Assembly (NCBI GenBank): GCA_037447605.1
Contig: CM074804.1
Coordinates: 8,493,328 to 8,557,327, forward strand
Reading direction: 5' to 3'
Length of the DNA: 64,000 nucleotides
Source of the DNA: Zygnema circumcarinatum
Taxonomy: Eukaryota > Streptophyta > Zygnematophyceae > Zygnematales > Zygnemataceae
A model generated the notes under the pieces. It did no database searches. It saw nothing but the letters and a program-made list of their open reading frames with translations, and was not told where the DNA came from. Shown in pieces: positions 12,570-23,603 of the stretch; the first letter of the stretch is position 1; every line of letters starts with the position of its first letter. The translations under genes were made by a program, and so were the position numbers.

Positions 12570-15500
12570 TCACGTGGAAGCATGGCGGGTCCACGCCGGC
12601 CTAACAATGACCCCGGACACAATGACGCCCATGCAGGACAAAACCACAAGCCACGTGGGTAGCTGCATCAATGGCCCAGATGAGTCTAAAGCTGCTCCAG
12701 TTCGCGTCATGGCTGCCACAAATCAACAAGACATTAGAATCCAAACCTTTTATTTCCAACAAGGAAGAAAAAACCTATACTCGAAATTTCCGTGGGACCC
12801 AGAAAATGAAGAATTCGTAAGCAAAATAATCTGTGGAGCTTCAGTAGCTTACCTCCAAAGATGAGAGCTGCAACATTATGTGTAGCATGAAGTGTAATTG
12901 GCGGAATAATGCTGCCAGATGTCACGGCAAGGACGCCTGCTGCTATTCCGAGAACTGCAAAGACCAAACAGAAAGGGAAGTTCTATGCAGAAGGTGAATG
13001 CAATAGGCACATGGACACCTGGACAAAGACATCCTATGATTTTCGCTAGGACAGTAGGCATAACGTAGAAAGCTTTATACTGACTATTTCAGGACAAGGA
13101 GAAGGAGTTTATGTGCACTGACTTCTACATCTGCCTATGCTTGTGTCTGGTGACAGCTTGAATCGGAATAATAGATACCTGTTGTAGCAAAGAACTGGGG
13201 TAAGTTAAGGTAGAACATTCCACATAGAGCTCCAGCAAGCGTTACAGCGTCAAGCCTGTCAAGCATGCCCGAACATGGAAAAATGGGAATCTGTTCCTTA
13301 TGCCTTGGGAAATATTTTAAAAAATCTGTTTTAAAGTTTTCTCATCACAATACGGAGGAGTAGAAAGCAGCTAACCTTCCAAGATGTGGTTTGAGACAGC
13401 TGAGAAGGAAACCCCGAAAGAGAAGCTCTTCCGCTAAAGCTGGAGCTAAGGCAGCAGCAGCCACAAGGAATACCCATCCCTGCCACGTGGACGGGTAGTG
13501 CTGAAACATAGACACTGCCAGGAAAGGAAAGGAGGAGAGAAACGAGCCTCCCTGCTGCAATTAACGCTCCCGGAGAAATATTTCGTCTAGATGGGTTACT
13601 TAAGTCTTCAAACGTGCATTGAGCTTTGCCATTTCTCTGTCGCTCTTATGCTGAGGGTTGCGTCAGAATGGAGAGGGGAGAAGGAGAAGGGGAATGAAAG
13701 CGGGTGAGGAGAGTGGAAATGGGAGAGGTTAAGGGGTAAGCGTGCGCAAAGTTACCAAGAACACTTTTGTTGGGGAGAGGAGCGGGCATAGAAGCTGAAA
13801 AAATCCAAAGTCGCTGCCAAATGCATGCTGTGAGAATTGTCCAAACGCTCACACCTCCCAAAACAGCTGCAAACACGTATCGCATCTTTGACCTGCCCGA
13901 CCCAAAACACCATCCAAAGCTCTGAGTTTTGGACTACAAAGTGATAAATACCACATGAACCGATTTAGCGATAGCAACTTTGGATAGCTTGTTCATCAAA
14001 ACAAGCACTTGATGAGAAAGAACGTAAAAAAGAAACGAGCCATATGCTCTCAAGGGATAAAATCTGTTTTGAGTGGCGAAACACACGTGTTGCAAAACGG
14101 ACAGGATGACTGGACCAAACGAGGGGACAAGTGCAAAAGGTCGAGACAGTGAAGCAAAGGAAAGGGATGCAAGACAAATGAAGACGTTGAATGGGTTTGA
14201 AATTCACCTGGTGAGCAGAAAAGTGGAAGAGAGGTTGAATCCTGAGTGGCGGCAATAGCTCACAGTAGGAACTACGAACAGGCCCTGCATGCTCAGTTGA
14301 GAAATCAAGATTCCTTGCTCCAGACTGCAAGCTCCCTCACATTGAGCAATATGAACACGATCAAAAGTCTTGATGTGTGCGGAGGCAGTTTCTTTGTGTG
14401 TTAAGTTTACGCCATAGACGGCAATTATGATAAATATGACAAAAACTTGCAGAACAATGATCGTAAGTAGGCTTACCCACTGAATTGCTGCAAGAAGGAG
14501 AAGTGCAGCATTTGGAGAAAGTACAAGGCGGGGTAGGGGTCCATCAGCTAAAGCAATCAGAAGGATGAGAAATGCACTGAACCTGCAAGACAAGAAGTTG
14601 CAAGTCAATCTCGCTCTAAAGGTCCATTTAACCAATGCCTACAAACTGCTTCAGCACTACATATCCAAGTTTGCATCATAAGCAAATGCAGAACCATACT
14701 TCAAATGCGATGTGAAGGATTAATTCACCAATTGATCACATCGTTAAAGTCAGGAACCCTTGGCATTTCGCTACCACCATCCGTTGCTCTTGCCAACCCT
14801 TCTTCCTTCCCTACTCTCTCTTCAATCCTTACTTCTCCAGCGTCAAAGCCGCTTGAGATGCTTATATCCGTTCCAATGCTGCGACCTGAAAAAGGTGACT
14901 GCGGCTGAAACTCCCCTACTCTCCCTAACCTCCTCTCCTGCAACTGCGGCATTTGCTGCTCCATCAGATCCTCTTCCTGCTCCATCAGCCCTCCATTATT
15001 TGAATAAGGGCTAGAATCTTCAATCTCTCTCCTTGCAATGCCCTTTTCTGCGACGTTCCTTTCAACAACACATCCATGCAAGCTATCAGAACCATCTGCT
15101 TCTGAAGAGTTGTCCTCGAAACGAATGTCGCCAGTATCGATGGGGGAGGCAGAGCTTGATTTCGTCACTTCTATCTCTCTCCTTTCGTTCAAAACTTCAG
15201 AGGCTCCTCCTTCCTCTTCGCTCCCTTGCACCGTGCTTGAACGCACAATATGTGAGCACCTCGGGGAAACTTGGAAGCGCGACAGCATGTACGAGCGAAA
15301 ACATTGGTGAAAGTTCTGTTCTTCGCGTTTTCTTTCACAGTTATGAATGGCAGGTGGACTGCAAGTTCTAACGCTTACGTTAGCCCGAACTCTTGCACTT
15401 TTTTGCATGTCCAGTGCTGGTGAACACTTGGACACATGGATGTCTGAGACAAGGACGAAAGAAGAGCAACAAGAAATCCTACTTTTTTGTGAAAGTCTTG

Positions 15501-15642
15501 ACAAAGAGTAAACTGTAACAGCCCTGGACGCTTCAAAGCCGGAAGCGTCAATAATCTGAACACGACATTGCATGATGCTTTCAGCCATGGTCGTGTCTTG
15601 GAGGTGGCTTTTTGAGTCAATATCGCTTCCTAGGTGATTCAT
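12570..15642 (-). CDS. CPBP (CAAX/ABI type) intramembrane protease homologue, probably plastid-targeted
   Basis: Predicted polytopic glutamic protease family of membranes. Supported exons: 15642 (or ATG 15588)-14729, 14582-14477, 13892-13756, 13514-13376, 13255-13179, 12954-12853 and 12712-12570. Phases agree within the first two and within the last five; the link across 14476-13893 is unresolved. The first exon is a long Ser/Arg-rich then acidic N-terminus, compatible with a transit peptide plus disordered region. Exon 2 is hydrophobic (RLVLSPNAALLLLAAIQW). The protease core reads WQGWVFLVAAAALAPALAEE, LLFRGFLLS (motif 1, EExxxR), and TGSIIPPITLHATHN-like SGSIIPPITLHATHN (motif 3, HxxxN). 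The usual motif 2 FxxxH is replaced by CGMFY (see findings), so catalysis is uncertain. A hydrophobic C-terminal segment (LVVLSCMGVIVSGVIV) follows. It diverges from the serine-hydrolase gene. Confidence 0.74.
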
Positions 15643-16657
15643 CCACAACAAAACTGAGAATGCAGGCCATACTTTCTGCTCCAGCTATCAAACAGCTGAA
15701 GTGACAGCATTTTATCCTTCTACTTCACGAGTCACGCATGCTCGCAGCAGTTTCCTTTTTGCATTACAATATAGCCAAAATAAAAACTCTACTTCTTTTC
15801 ACTATGCAGCTCAAATGCATACCCAGTGAAAAACCCATCCTCTTTTGCCTCTTCCTGTCTTCTGCAGCTACCAGACACTCTAGCAGAAAAAAATTCGTTA
15901 GGGGCAAGCCAAGCCGAGAGTCAGCCTCGCTGCAGACTGGGGGTGGGAATGTTCCATTCAAGGTCCATTCTTAAACTATAGCCAATCAGAATTCGACACG
16001 TGTTGCTGAGTTGGCAGGCTGTGACTGGTCAACCGGAACGCACTAGGGACAGTGCCCTCCATGGAGTCCCGCCTGTCAAAGCGTTGTCAAACGGAGAGCG
16101 TGAGACAGCCATAGAATCATAGGTAGGGGCTGAGATCAGTTCAGCATGTAACCGGAGTTACGTTACAGTTCAATTTTGTTACTGCGCTACTTGTGTTGCC
16201 TGCAACTGCAACTACAACTGCAACTGCGACTATTTGAATACTTCTCTCATCTGGACACTCCGTTAGGGCGTTTTAGGGTTAGCGTTCACTGCTGGGATGG
16301 TGGAGGTCATGGCCAGAGCGAGAGGGAAGGGAGAAATTAGGGTTAGGGCATGACTGTACCTGAACGTTTGGATTAGAAGGTAAAGTATAGAGTGAGGAGA
16401 ATTACAGTGGAAGTAAGTTTAGGGTTAGGGCTAGGATTTTTATACGGTTTAGAATCAGGTTTAGAAGTCTCTGAGTTCTGAACAGACGGCTACACCACGA
16501 AGCTCCTCGCATTGCATTGCATTGCATTGCATTGTGCTCTGCTCCGTGGAGCTTCTGGATTCTGCTGCCTGTTAAGCCCCCAAGCCCGAGTTCCCTAACA
16601 CTAACCCTGACCCTAACCCTAACGCCTCCCAGCAAACACCTTCAGCTTGTTGCTGCA
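15643..16657. promoter_or_regulatory. Divergent intergenic region with telomere-like and CATTG repeats
   Basis: One kilobase separates the minus-strand CPBP gene from the plus-strand serine hydrolase, so it should hold both promoters. It contains AACTGC/AACTAC words (16202-16229), scattered TTAGGG words (16270-16440), ACCCTAACCCTAAC on the plus strand near 16610, and CATTG repeated four to five times at 16509-16533. No TATA box could be assigned with confidence. Confidence 0.5.
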
Positions 16658-19600
16658 ATGGCGGACTTTCCTCAGACCGCATCCTTTGTACAGAGGGTCT
16701 TACAAGCTCATCCGCACAAGTTTGGAGCGATACTGGAGAGGCAGGAAGAGTTCCGCTTCCAAGTGCTGCTGTCGGAAGTCCGGCATGGCGTGCATGGCCA
16801 GCCTGTTGTTATCCGCCATGGCTACCGGACGGATGCTGAGTACTTCTATCCCGCCAGGTGAGAGGACGACTTAGCGGGTCTCGGAAAAACTTGTCGCAAG
16901 CAGCAAAAGCGGATTTTTAGGGTTCTGGAGTTTCTGAAGGTGATTGAGTAGGGTTCTCGAGGACCTTTCTCTGGCCCGGCTTTGGCTTTGATGCTGAAAA
17001 ATTATTAAATTAGCGTACTCTATCTTCCTCCCCTTTTCCCAGGCATTTTGTTTGAGCAATTCTCTTGTTCTTTCGTATACCTTTCTGCCCATGTCCACGC
17101 TTGTTTTTTTTGGTCTGTTTTATTGCAGTGCTATAAAGGTCTGTGCCGCCATTTCTGCACTGCAGAAGCTTTCGGGGCTGCGACAGCTGTCATCAGGTAA
17201 GCTCTTTTCACCGCCCTTTGTTTTGCCCTCAAATTCAGCCAAGGAAACAGCACTTGATGTTGCGAACTGTGACAGGAAAATGTAGGACTCTCTCTCTCTC
17301 TCTCTCGCTCTCTCTGGCTCACATGCATGCGCCCTTTGTCAAGTCACGTCTTTGTATGCTTATCTTTTCACCGAGAGACATGGGTGCGTGCTTCAGGTGC
17401 GACAGAAATCGCTCCTGACACGCCTCTCGCATTCTGCCCTTTGTTTCCTGGGGATAAGCGGAACGTTGTTGATGTCTCCAATCAAAATGGGAAAAAGATT
17501 ACACTCGTGCATGAGATTCGTAAACTTTTTCTGGTGACTATCTTTGAATACCATATTACTCCCCAATTCAATCACATGTTTGGTCATAGAATCTAATCTA
17601 TGCGGAACTCATATCTAGCGAAGAAGCAAGTGCATTGTTCATATCTGAACTTTCGTTAGAGGTTTCTTAACAAAAACATTTGTAAGGGTATCTGTTAGAA
17701 ACTGCTCCATTAGAAGTACTCAGATGTTCGGGTGAACTGCGAATTTTTTAGCACGCCTGAAACCCTGAGATTCGTGTCGCAAACGTAATCGAAGATTTCA
17801 ATGGCAGGACTTCCTTAATCACACAGGAACCTTTTGTCCACGATTTGGTCATAGTCTTTCTTGTGATGGTCCTGCTCATGCTGTCAGGTGTCGGACAATG
17901 TCGCCTTCAACCGGTTGTACTCGTTTGTGGGTCATCGCCATTTAAATGAAGGCATGTGAGTGTAAGTCCCATCCACATATATTCCCCTTACTCATTTTCC
18001 TGTCTTTCACGCTATGTTGGTACTTGGAAGACTGGGGGAAGGTGGTGGGGAATCATGCTATCTCTCCCCTTCCCCTTCTCCTTCGTCCTTTCACCGGCTC
18101 GTTCTCTCTTCCTTCCTTTCTTTACGCGATTCTCTGCCTCCCTCCACCCTTTTTTCCTCGCCCACGCCACTTTTCTGCCTGCCCCATCCCCCTTCCCCCC
18201 TCTTCTCACACTTTCGCCCCATCCTCTCTCCTCCGCTCATTCACGCCAATCTCTTCCTCTGCAGGTGGGCCATGGGCTTCAGTTCAGTGCGCCTGCAGCA
18301 CCGCTTGGCAGTGGCTGCAGCTCCGGAAGACAACCGCCGCTGCGAACCCGTGGAAGTTGCTGCCGGCCAGGAGGGCTCGTTCTGCCTGCCACCCAGAATG
18401 AGCCACGTGGCCATGCCCAGAGGATGCCACGTGGGAGGTCTCCATGTGGGGACAGCATACATTGACGAAGAGGGGACTCGGGTGAGTGGCAACCTGAACT
18501 TCTTCACTAGGGTACCTTCACCCCCATGCTCTGTTTGAAAAATAATGTAGTCCTTTTTCTCTACTTCTGACGGGTCTATGTTTTAATAATTGAGAAGCTT
18601 CCTTTGGTCGCTGCTCATTGGCTCGTTCTAGGTGGACTCGCCGATGGACTTTTCGGGAAAGAACAGAATGAGCCTGAGGGAGCTGCAGGACTTGCTTGTT
18701 AAACTTCTTCGACCAGATATTCATGTCAGTTTCTAGCCCACTTGGATTGCAACATAGATTTTTTCAGCGAACAAATGCATTCATAGAAGTAAGGCATGCG
18801 TTACAATTGTCATAGGCAAAATGAGTAAGCCACGACAGGAAGTCGTTCATTGGTCATGCAGTTTACGGTTCATGAGTCAGTGCACGAAATTCATAATGAG
18901 GAGTTTTTTGTTCAAATTTCTTCATTCAAGATTCTTGTAGGAAAGGTTCTTGGTTTTACAGATTGGAGGAGGGAAAGTTGAGCTGGAAGAGAGTCAGCGC
19001 CGGCTTCTCTTGGAGGCCATGGTGGAGTACCCGTCACAGTCACGGAATCCAAAGTATTCCTCAAAGGAATATCCTGACGACTACTGCAAGGTGTGCGTCT
19101 CTCTGCAGGTCGCCTTCATGTGAAAAAATTCGTTTCACCCTTTATCTCTCTCTCTTCCTTCCTTATTCTCTTATTCGTTCCCTGCTTTTATCCCTTACTC
19201 CCTTTTTCGCCTTCCCTCTAACCCCCCTCGTCATTCTTTCTCCTCTCTACACTCAACCAATCCAAGGGCCTCAGTCTTCGTTCCTTTTATGTGATTTGGG
19301 TTCTTCTGTTTGGGCTTTCTTTTTGTTCAGTTTTTCTTGCCCGGGCTATGCCGCGTTCGACCCAAGGAGTCTCTTCGTGTATACAACAAAATAGGGCAGG
19401 CGTATGGCTTCACCGTTGACAATGCGTAAGTATTCTATTGGATCGTTAAAGGCACAGAATGCGTTCCATACCGGCTTATCCGTTGTTTCTCTTTGGAAAG
19501 GAACTGACACCTGGAACAATGAGCTGTGATTCGTTGGTTGGTAGCGAGGGGTCCAAAAGTGAACTCTTTACCTTTCTCAGTGATGCGGTAATGGAGCTCA

Positions 19601-20235
19601 AGTTACTGCTGTGAAACTTGCTGTGCCTCAGGTACATATTGGACATAGAAACTGGGCGCGAATTTTTCCTTTCCGTGGTGCTGTACACCAACAGCAACGC
19701 AGTCTTGAACGATGACAAGTACGAATACGACACGGCGTATCGCGTTGCGGCTGATCTTGCAGAAGTCATGGCAAGGGCTGTTTGGCAGTATCCTCCGGAC
19801 CAATCGTTGTCAGCCACGTGTCTCGACTGCATCCCTTCTTCCTTTTGGCCGGGTGGAGACATAACCGGTAATGATGTTCCTTGGGATGCGAATGCCGACG
19901 TTAACATAGCTGCTACCGGAGATCGTGAAGGGGAGCTTTTGGAAGGGGGGGGGTCGCAGCAGATGGACGTGTTCTTTGATTCGAGGGAAGTGATGGAAGA
20001 AAGCGATCACGGCTGTCAAAATCGGGAGCCAAGTGGTGGGGAGGCCGCGGCTGGGACCGGCAGTTCGCTTGAACCCAAGGGGGGTTCAGAGGGAGGGGAG
20101 GGTTCCAGCAAGCGTGGTGTGGAGCATGAGGAGGCGGCGGATGCGGTCGAGTCCTTGACATTGTCGACGGTGTCTCTCAAAATTCCAAAGCCGTCGTCGC
20201 CATTACCGTGCTACAAATACTTTGTTGAAGGGTGA
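16658..20235 (+). CDS. Class A beta-lactamase-like serine hydrolase, 536 aa
   Basis: Nine exons close in phase: 16658-16857, 17129-17196, 17397-17533, 17888-17955, 18265-18481, 18632-18724, 18962-19090, 19331-19425 and 19632-20235. The penicillin-recognising serine hydrolase triad appears in order: SAIK at residues ~67-70 (SxxK), SDN at ~137-139, and KIG at ~324-326 where KTG/KSG is usual. After it comes IGQAYGFTVDNAYILDIETG then EFFLSVVLYTN, a strand pair typical of the fold's last sheet, and KYEYDTAYRVAADLAEVMAR as the final helix. Long inserts lie between SDN and KIG. Residues after ~410 are acidic, Gly/Ser-rich and probably disordered. No signal peptide is evident at the chosen start (MADFPQTASF), which suggests a cytosolic place or an unseen N-terminal exon. 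Bacterial enzymes of this fold hydrolyse beta-lactams or peptides; the substrate here is unknown. Nine introns argue against bacterial contamination. Confidence 0.78.
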
Positions 20236-21135
20236 CAATTTTCTTAAACGAAAGGCTGTCCTCTGTAAAGTGAAGGTTGGTGATTAAAATGGAATATTTT
20301 TTGGAGTCGCTGCAACTTTGGTTCTTGTTCTGTATGCCTTCAAATTAAATGCACATGTAATGGGATGCAATGGAGAAAACTGTGACAAACACCAGGACAC
20401 CCCTCTGCCTCGGCACCTGCTCCTGCCTGAGGCATCACCCTCAGCTTCGCTGCGCTTAGTCCCAAATGTATCCTCAGGCCCTCGAAGCCCTCAGAGGACT
20501 GACTGAAGCACCTCCGCCCTGCACTTCCTCAACTCTGCCTTCACCCCTTCACAGCAGCCATAGCCCACAAGCAAGGCGGCCTACTGTAAGTACGTCCACG
20601 ACGGGAGTGGGAGTGTAGTCGTGGTTTCCATTCAATGCACCGATGCTGCATTGCCTACAACAGGGAGAAGTTTGCATTGATCTCACCATGGCGATGCCAT
20701 CAAGTGCGCAACAAGAAGAAGAAGAACACCAACAACAGTAGAGCCATTTCGCCCACAACATGGTTCAAACCATGGCATGCTGTCGCATGGCATGCGCGCA
20801 TGATGCTTGCCTCCATGTGGTGGCGGCTCCATAAGAGGCCAAAACGCGGCCCCATTCTGTGTCCCACCGTTCCGTTCGCCGTACTCCCCCAAACTGGAGC
20901 AGTCACCAGCACGGAACTGCGCAACAACATTTTTGCGCCATAGGGTGCAATTGGGGTACAGTCGTTGGACGCCCCCCGCTGTCCGATCCTCCATCCGACG
21001 GCCGTCGGTTGGCGCCCTCCGCCGTAAAGCTCCCGCGCGCCCACATAGCAGCCCTTTCTCGCGCGCCGTCTCCCTCCTCTGCGGGCGCCTCCCTCCCTCG
21101 CTCCCTCTCTCTCTCTCGCTCTCCGCAGTGCAGCC
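20236..21135. promoter_or_regulatory. Upstream region of RPP2
   Basis: This 0.9 kb lies between the serine hydrolase stop and the P2 start. Positions 20755-20815 are rich in CATG/GCATG words, a third such block in this window. The 100 bases before the RPP2 ATG are pyrimidine-rich, as is common for ribosomal protein genes. I see no further coding segment. Confidence 0.45.
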
Positions 21136-22367
21136 ATGAAGGTGGTCGCGGCGTACCTCCTCGCGCTGTTGGGAGGCAACGAGTCGCCCTCCGCAGGAGA
21201 TATCAACGCCATTCTCGGCTCAGGTGCGCTCCAGAATGCTATGCCAATATGCTTGGATTAGGGTTCGGAACCCTAAAAATTCTGGACCCTAAAGTGCTAA
21301 CCCTAACCCTGAGAAGCTTGAGATTGGAAGCATGGGGTTGGAGAGCGGCGCTGCAATGGAAACTTGAGGGATTGAGGGGTTTGGGAGAGGCTGCAGTGGG
21401 AGCGGAGGCGGACGAGGAGAGGATAGAGCAGCTGCTGGGAGAGCTGAAGGGGCGCGACATCAATGAGGTGCTCGCGGCCGGGCGGGAGAAGTTCGCATCT
21501 GTGCCAGGCGGAGGAGGCGGTGGCGGAGTGGTAGTGGCAGCGGGAGGAGGAGGAGGAGGAGCTGCGGCGGCAGCAGCGCCGGCGGCAGAGGAAAAGAAGG
21601 AAGAGAAGGAGGAGGAGAAGGAGGAGTCTGACGATGTGAGTGGCAGGAGGCATAGGGAGGGGTTTTTGGAAGGGGAAGGGGAAGGGGGGGGGGGGTGGGG
21701 GGAACCAGAAGGAGAGAGTGAGAGGGGAGCTGGGAGGGAGGAAGAGTTAGTGGGTGGGAAGGTTGGTAGCCGAGGGTAGGGGGCGGAGGGAGGGAGAGGG
21801 TGGTTCGGGGGGGAGAGGGAGAGCTGGAGGAAGGGCAGGTAGTGGTGAAGCAGGCAGGGATAAGCTAAGTTTGAAGGCATGTAGGAATGTGGCAGAGGCC
21901 GAGGGAGGAGATAGTATAATTGGGAGAGAGTGGGGGGGGTGAGGGAGGGGGGAGGCGGTCTTGGTTGGAGTCTTGCTGATGTCTCTTTTGTGGGTTCTCT
22001 GTATCTGTCAGTTTTTTGGGAGAAACTTGTGTACTAAGTGCATTTTTGGTTTTTAGTCGGCAAAAAAATGGCATCCAATTGGGGATAGAGAATTAGTGGT
22101 TGCTGCATTCGAATTAGCTGGGACCTTACATTGCTTAATGTACACAGACGATTGCTTTTGAAGATGAGGGGGCATCAGAATATCGTTTGTTTGCGAGGAA
22201 GCAAAAGCTGATTATGCAGCTCAGAAAAGGCTGGCTGTTAATTCGGGGTTCTGAATTTTTACGATTGCAAGGTGCTGTACGTTCGTTTCTTTGGAAATGC
22301 TATCTTAATCGCCATTCGGGTTATGGGTTTTTGGATGCAGGACATGGGATTCAGTCTCTTCGATTAA
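21136..22367 (+). CDS. RPP2: 60S acidic ribosomal protein P2, 117 aa
   Basis: P2 pairs with P1 on P0 to form the ribosomal stalk that recruits translation GTPases. Exons 21136-21223, 21397-21635 and 22341-22367 are in phase and give 117 residues, the normal length. The N-terminal dimerisation helix region reads [20 protein letters not shown] then [21 protein letters not shown] Gly/Ala hinge follows, then a Lys/Glu-rich stretch and the invariant stalk tail ([11 protein letters not shown]-type). The last exon is only nine codons including the stop and lies after a 705-base intron; it encodes exactly the conserved tail DMGFSLFD. Intron 1 contains CTAACCCTAACCCTGAG-type telomere-like words near 21297. 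Confidence 0.95.
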
Positions 22368-23603
22368 GCGACCAAAAATTGGGCATATCGCTGGGAGTAT
22401 TGCCAGCGTGCCACGCAAAATGTGCAGTTTTTGGGGTTATGCTAAGGAGGAGGAAGGGATGAACTTCAATTAGAATGGGCATGCAGAACAGCGAAGGCAG
22501 AGGATAAGCCTAATAGCCTGCATGAGTTCGCAGCACAATGTGTTTTACGGCTATGAAAGAATTATGGGGCATAGTGAAACCGGGAAGGCAAAGCTGTGAA
22601 GTGCTGTTCTGATGCATTTGTAAGGGGCTGCCCTTGCCTTTTTCTCAAATATCTGTCATGTGTTCGTTGGAAGAGTTCGGAGTTTCGGTTTATGTGTCTG
22701 ATATGTTTTGTTTCCTTAAGCACTTCTTACAAGCACTTCCTTTAGCACTGTTTTCAGGACTTCCAGTGTTGGAGTCACCCGTCTCCAACATATGATAGAT
22801 TCCACTGGAAAAATCTCATCAATTGAGTTTTCTTTGGATATATTGACTTTAGGGTTTCCAGGGCTTGTTGATTCAGGTTAGGCTTATGTTGCCGAGCTCT
22901 GGAGCTAATCTGCAGTTTCGTCGAAGGTGGTTTGTGTGCGCAGTGCTCATAGTCGTTATATGTCAGTAAGGCAGTGCTCCCATTGAGACTAGCCACGAGG
23001 TGCTTTGGGTGATTTGGGGAGCGAGCGCTTGTGGATAGATTGGCCTTCTGGTGGAAAGAATGAGGACGAGCCCGCCCTTCATGGAAGTATGCAGTTCCTG
23101 TTTTTATGTTTAGTTTTACTTTTTCGTCGGCGCGAGTAGATGTTGACAGCTAGACTGGATGTGATGAAGCATCACGAGAATATCAAAGGGGTTCAGTATT
23201 TTCTCTACGGTTTTAGGGTTTGTTCTGTTACATGGGATGGGCGAGAGAGAGAGTGTTGCGTGTCCTGTAGATTGAATTCTTCTCGGCCGAAGGACGGGTG
23301 CCTTCTGCGGTGAAGCTGAACCCAACGAGAACTCTGACGAACTACAAGCCATCGGTGACTAACATGCTTTGGCTTCCATGTGGAAATCAAAAGGCACACA
23401 TACTATGCCATACATCTCACATTCATCATTGTTAGGCGCCACAAGAACCCCCAACACAGTTCCCGTTTCCAGGGCAAAACTCACTATTTTAAAAATCTGG
23501 CAATATTTCCACATAAGCAAACAAGAGAATTACGGTGACATTCTCGCGTGGCTCCATATTACGACGGCCCTAGACAAAGTTGGGGTCCCTCTTTTAGCAG
23601 GTT
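22368..23603. other. Convergent intergenic region
   Basis: This 1.2 kb lies between the 3' ends of RPP2 and prolyl-tRNA synthetase. No coding exon, RNA or repeat is supported; short open frames here lack any recognisable domain. Both 3' UTRs should lie within it. Confidence 0.5.

Noticed and set aside
12036-12864. Plus-strand frames of 146-258 codons
   Set aside because: They cross a pure pyrimidine tract; Pro/Ser/Leu composition and no domain. The minus strand here holds the end of the CPBP gene.
19913-20161. Minus-strand Pro/His-rich frames in the last serine-hydrolase exon
   Set aside because: Antisense shadows of the acidic Gly/Ser tail.
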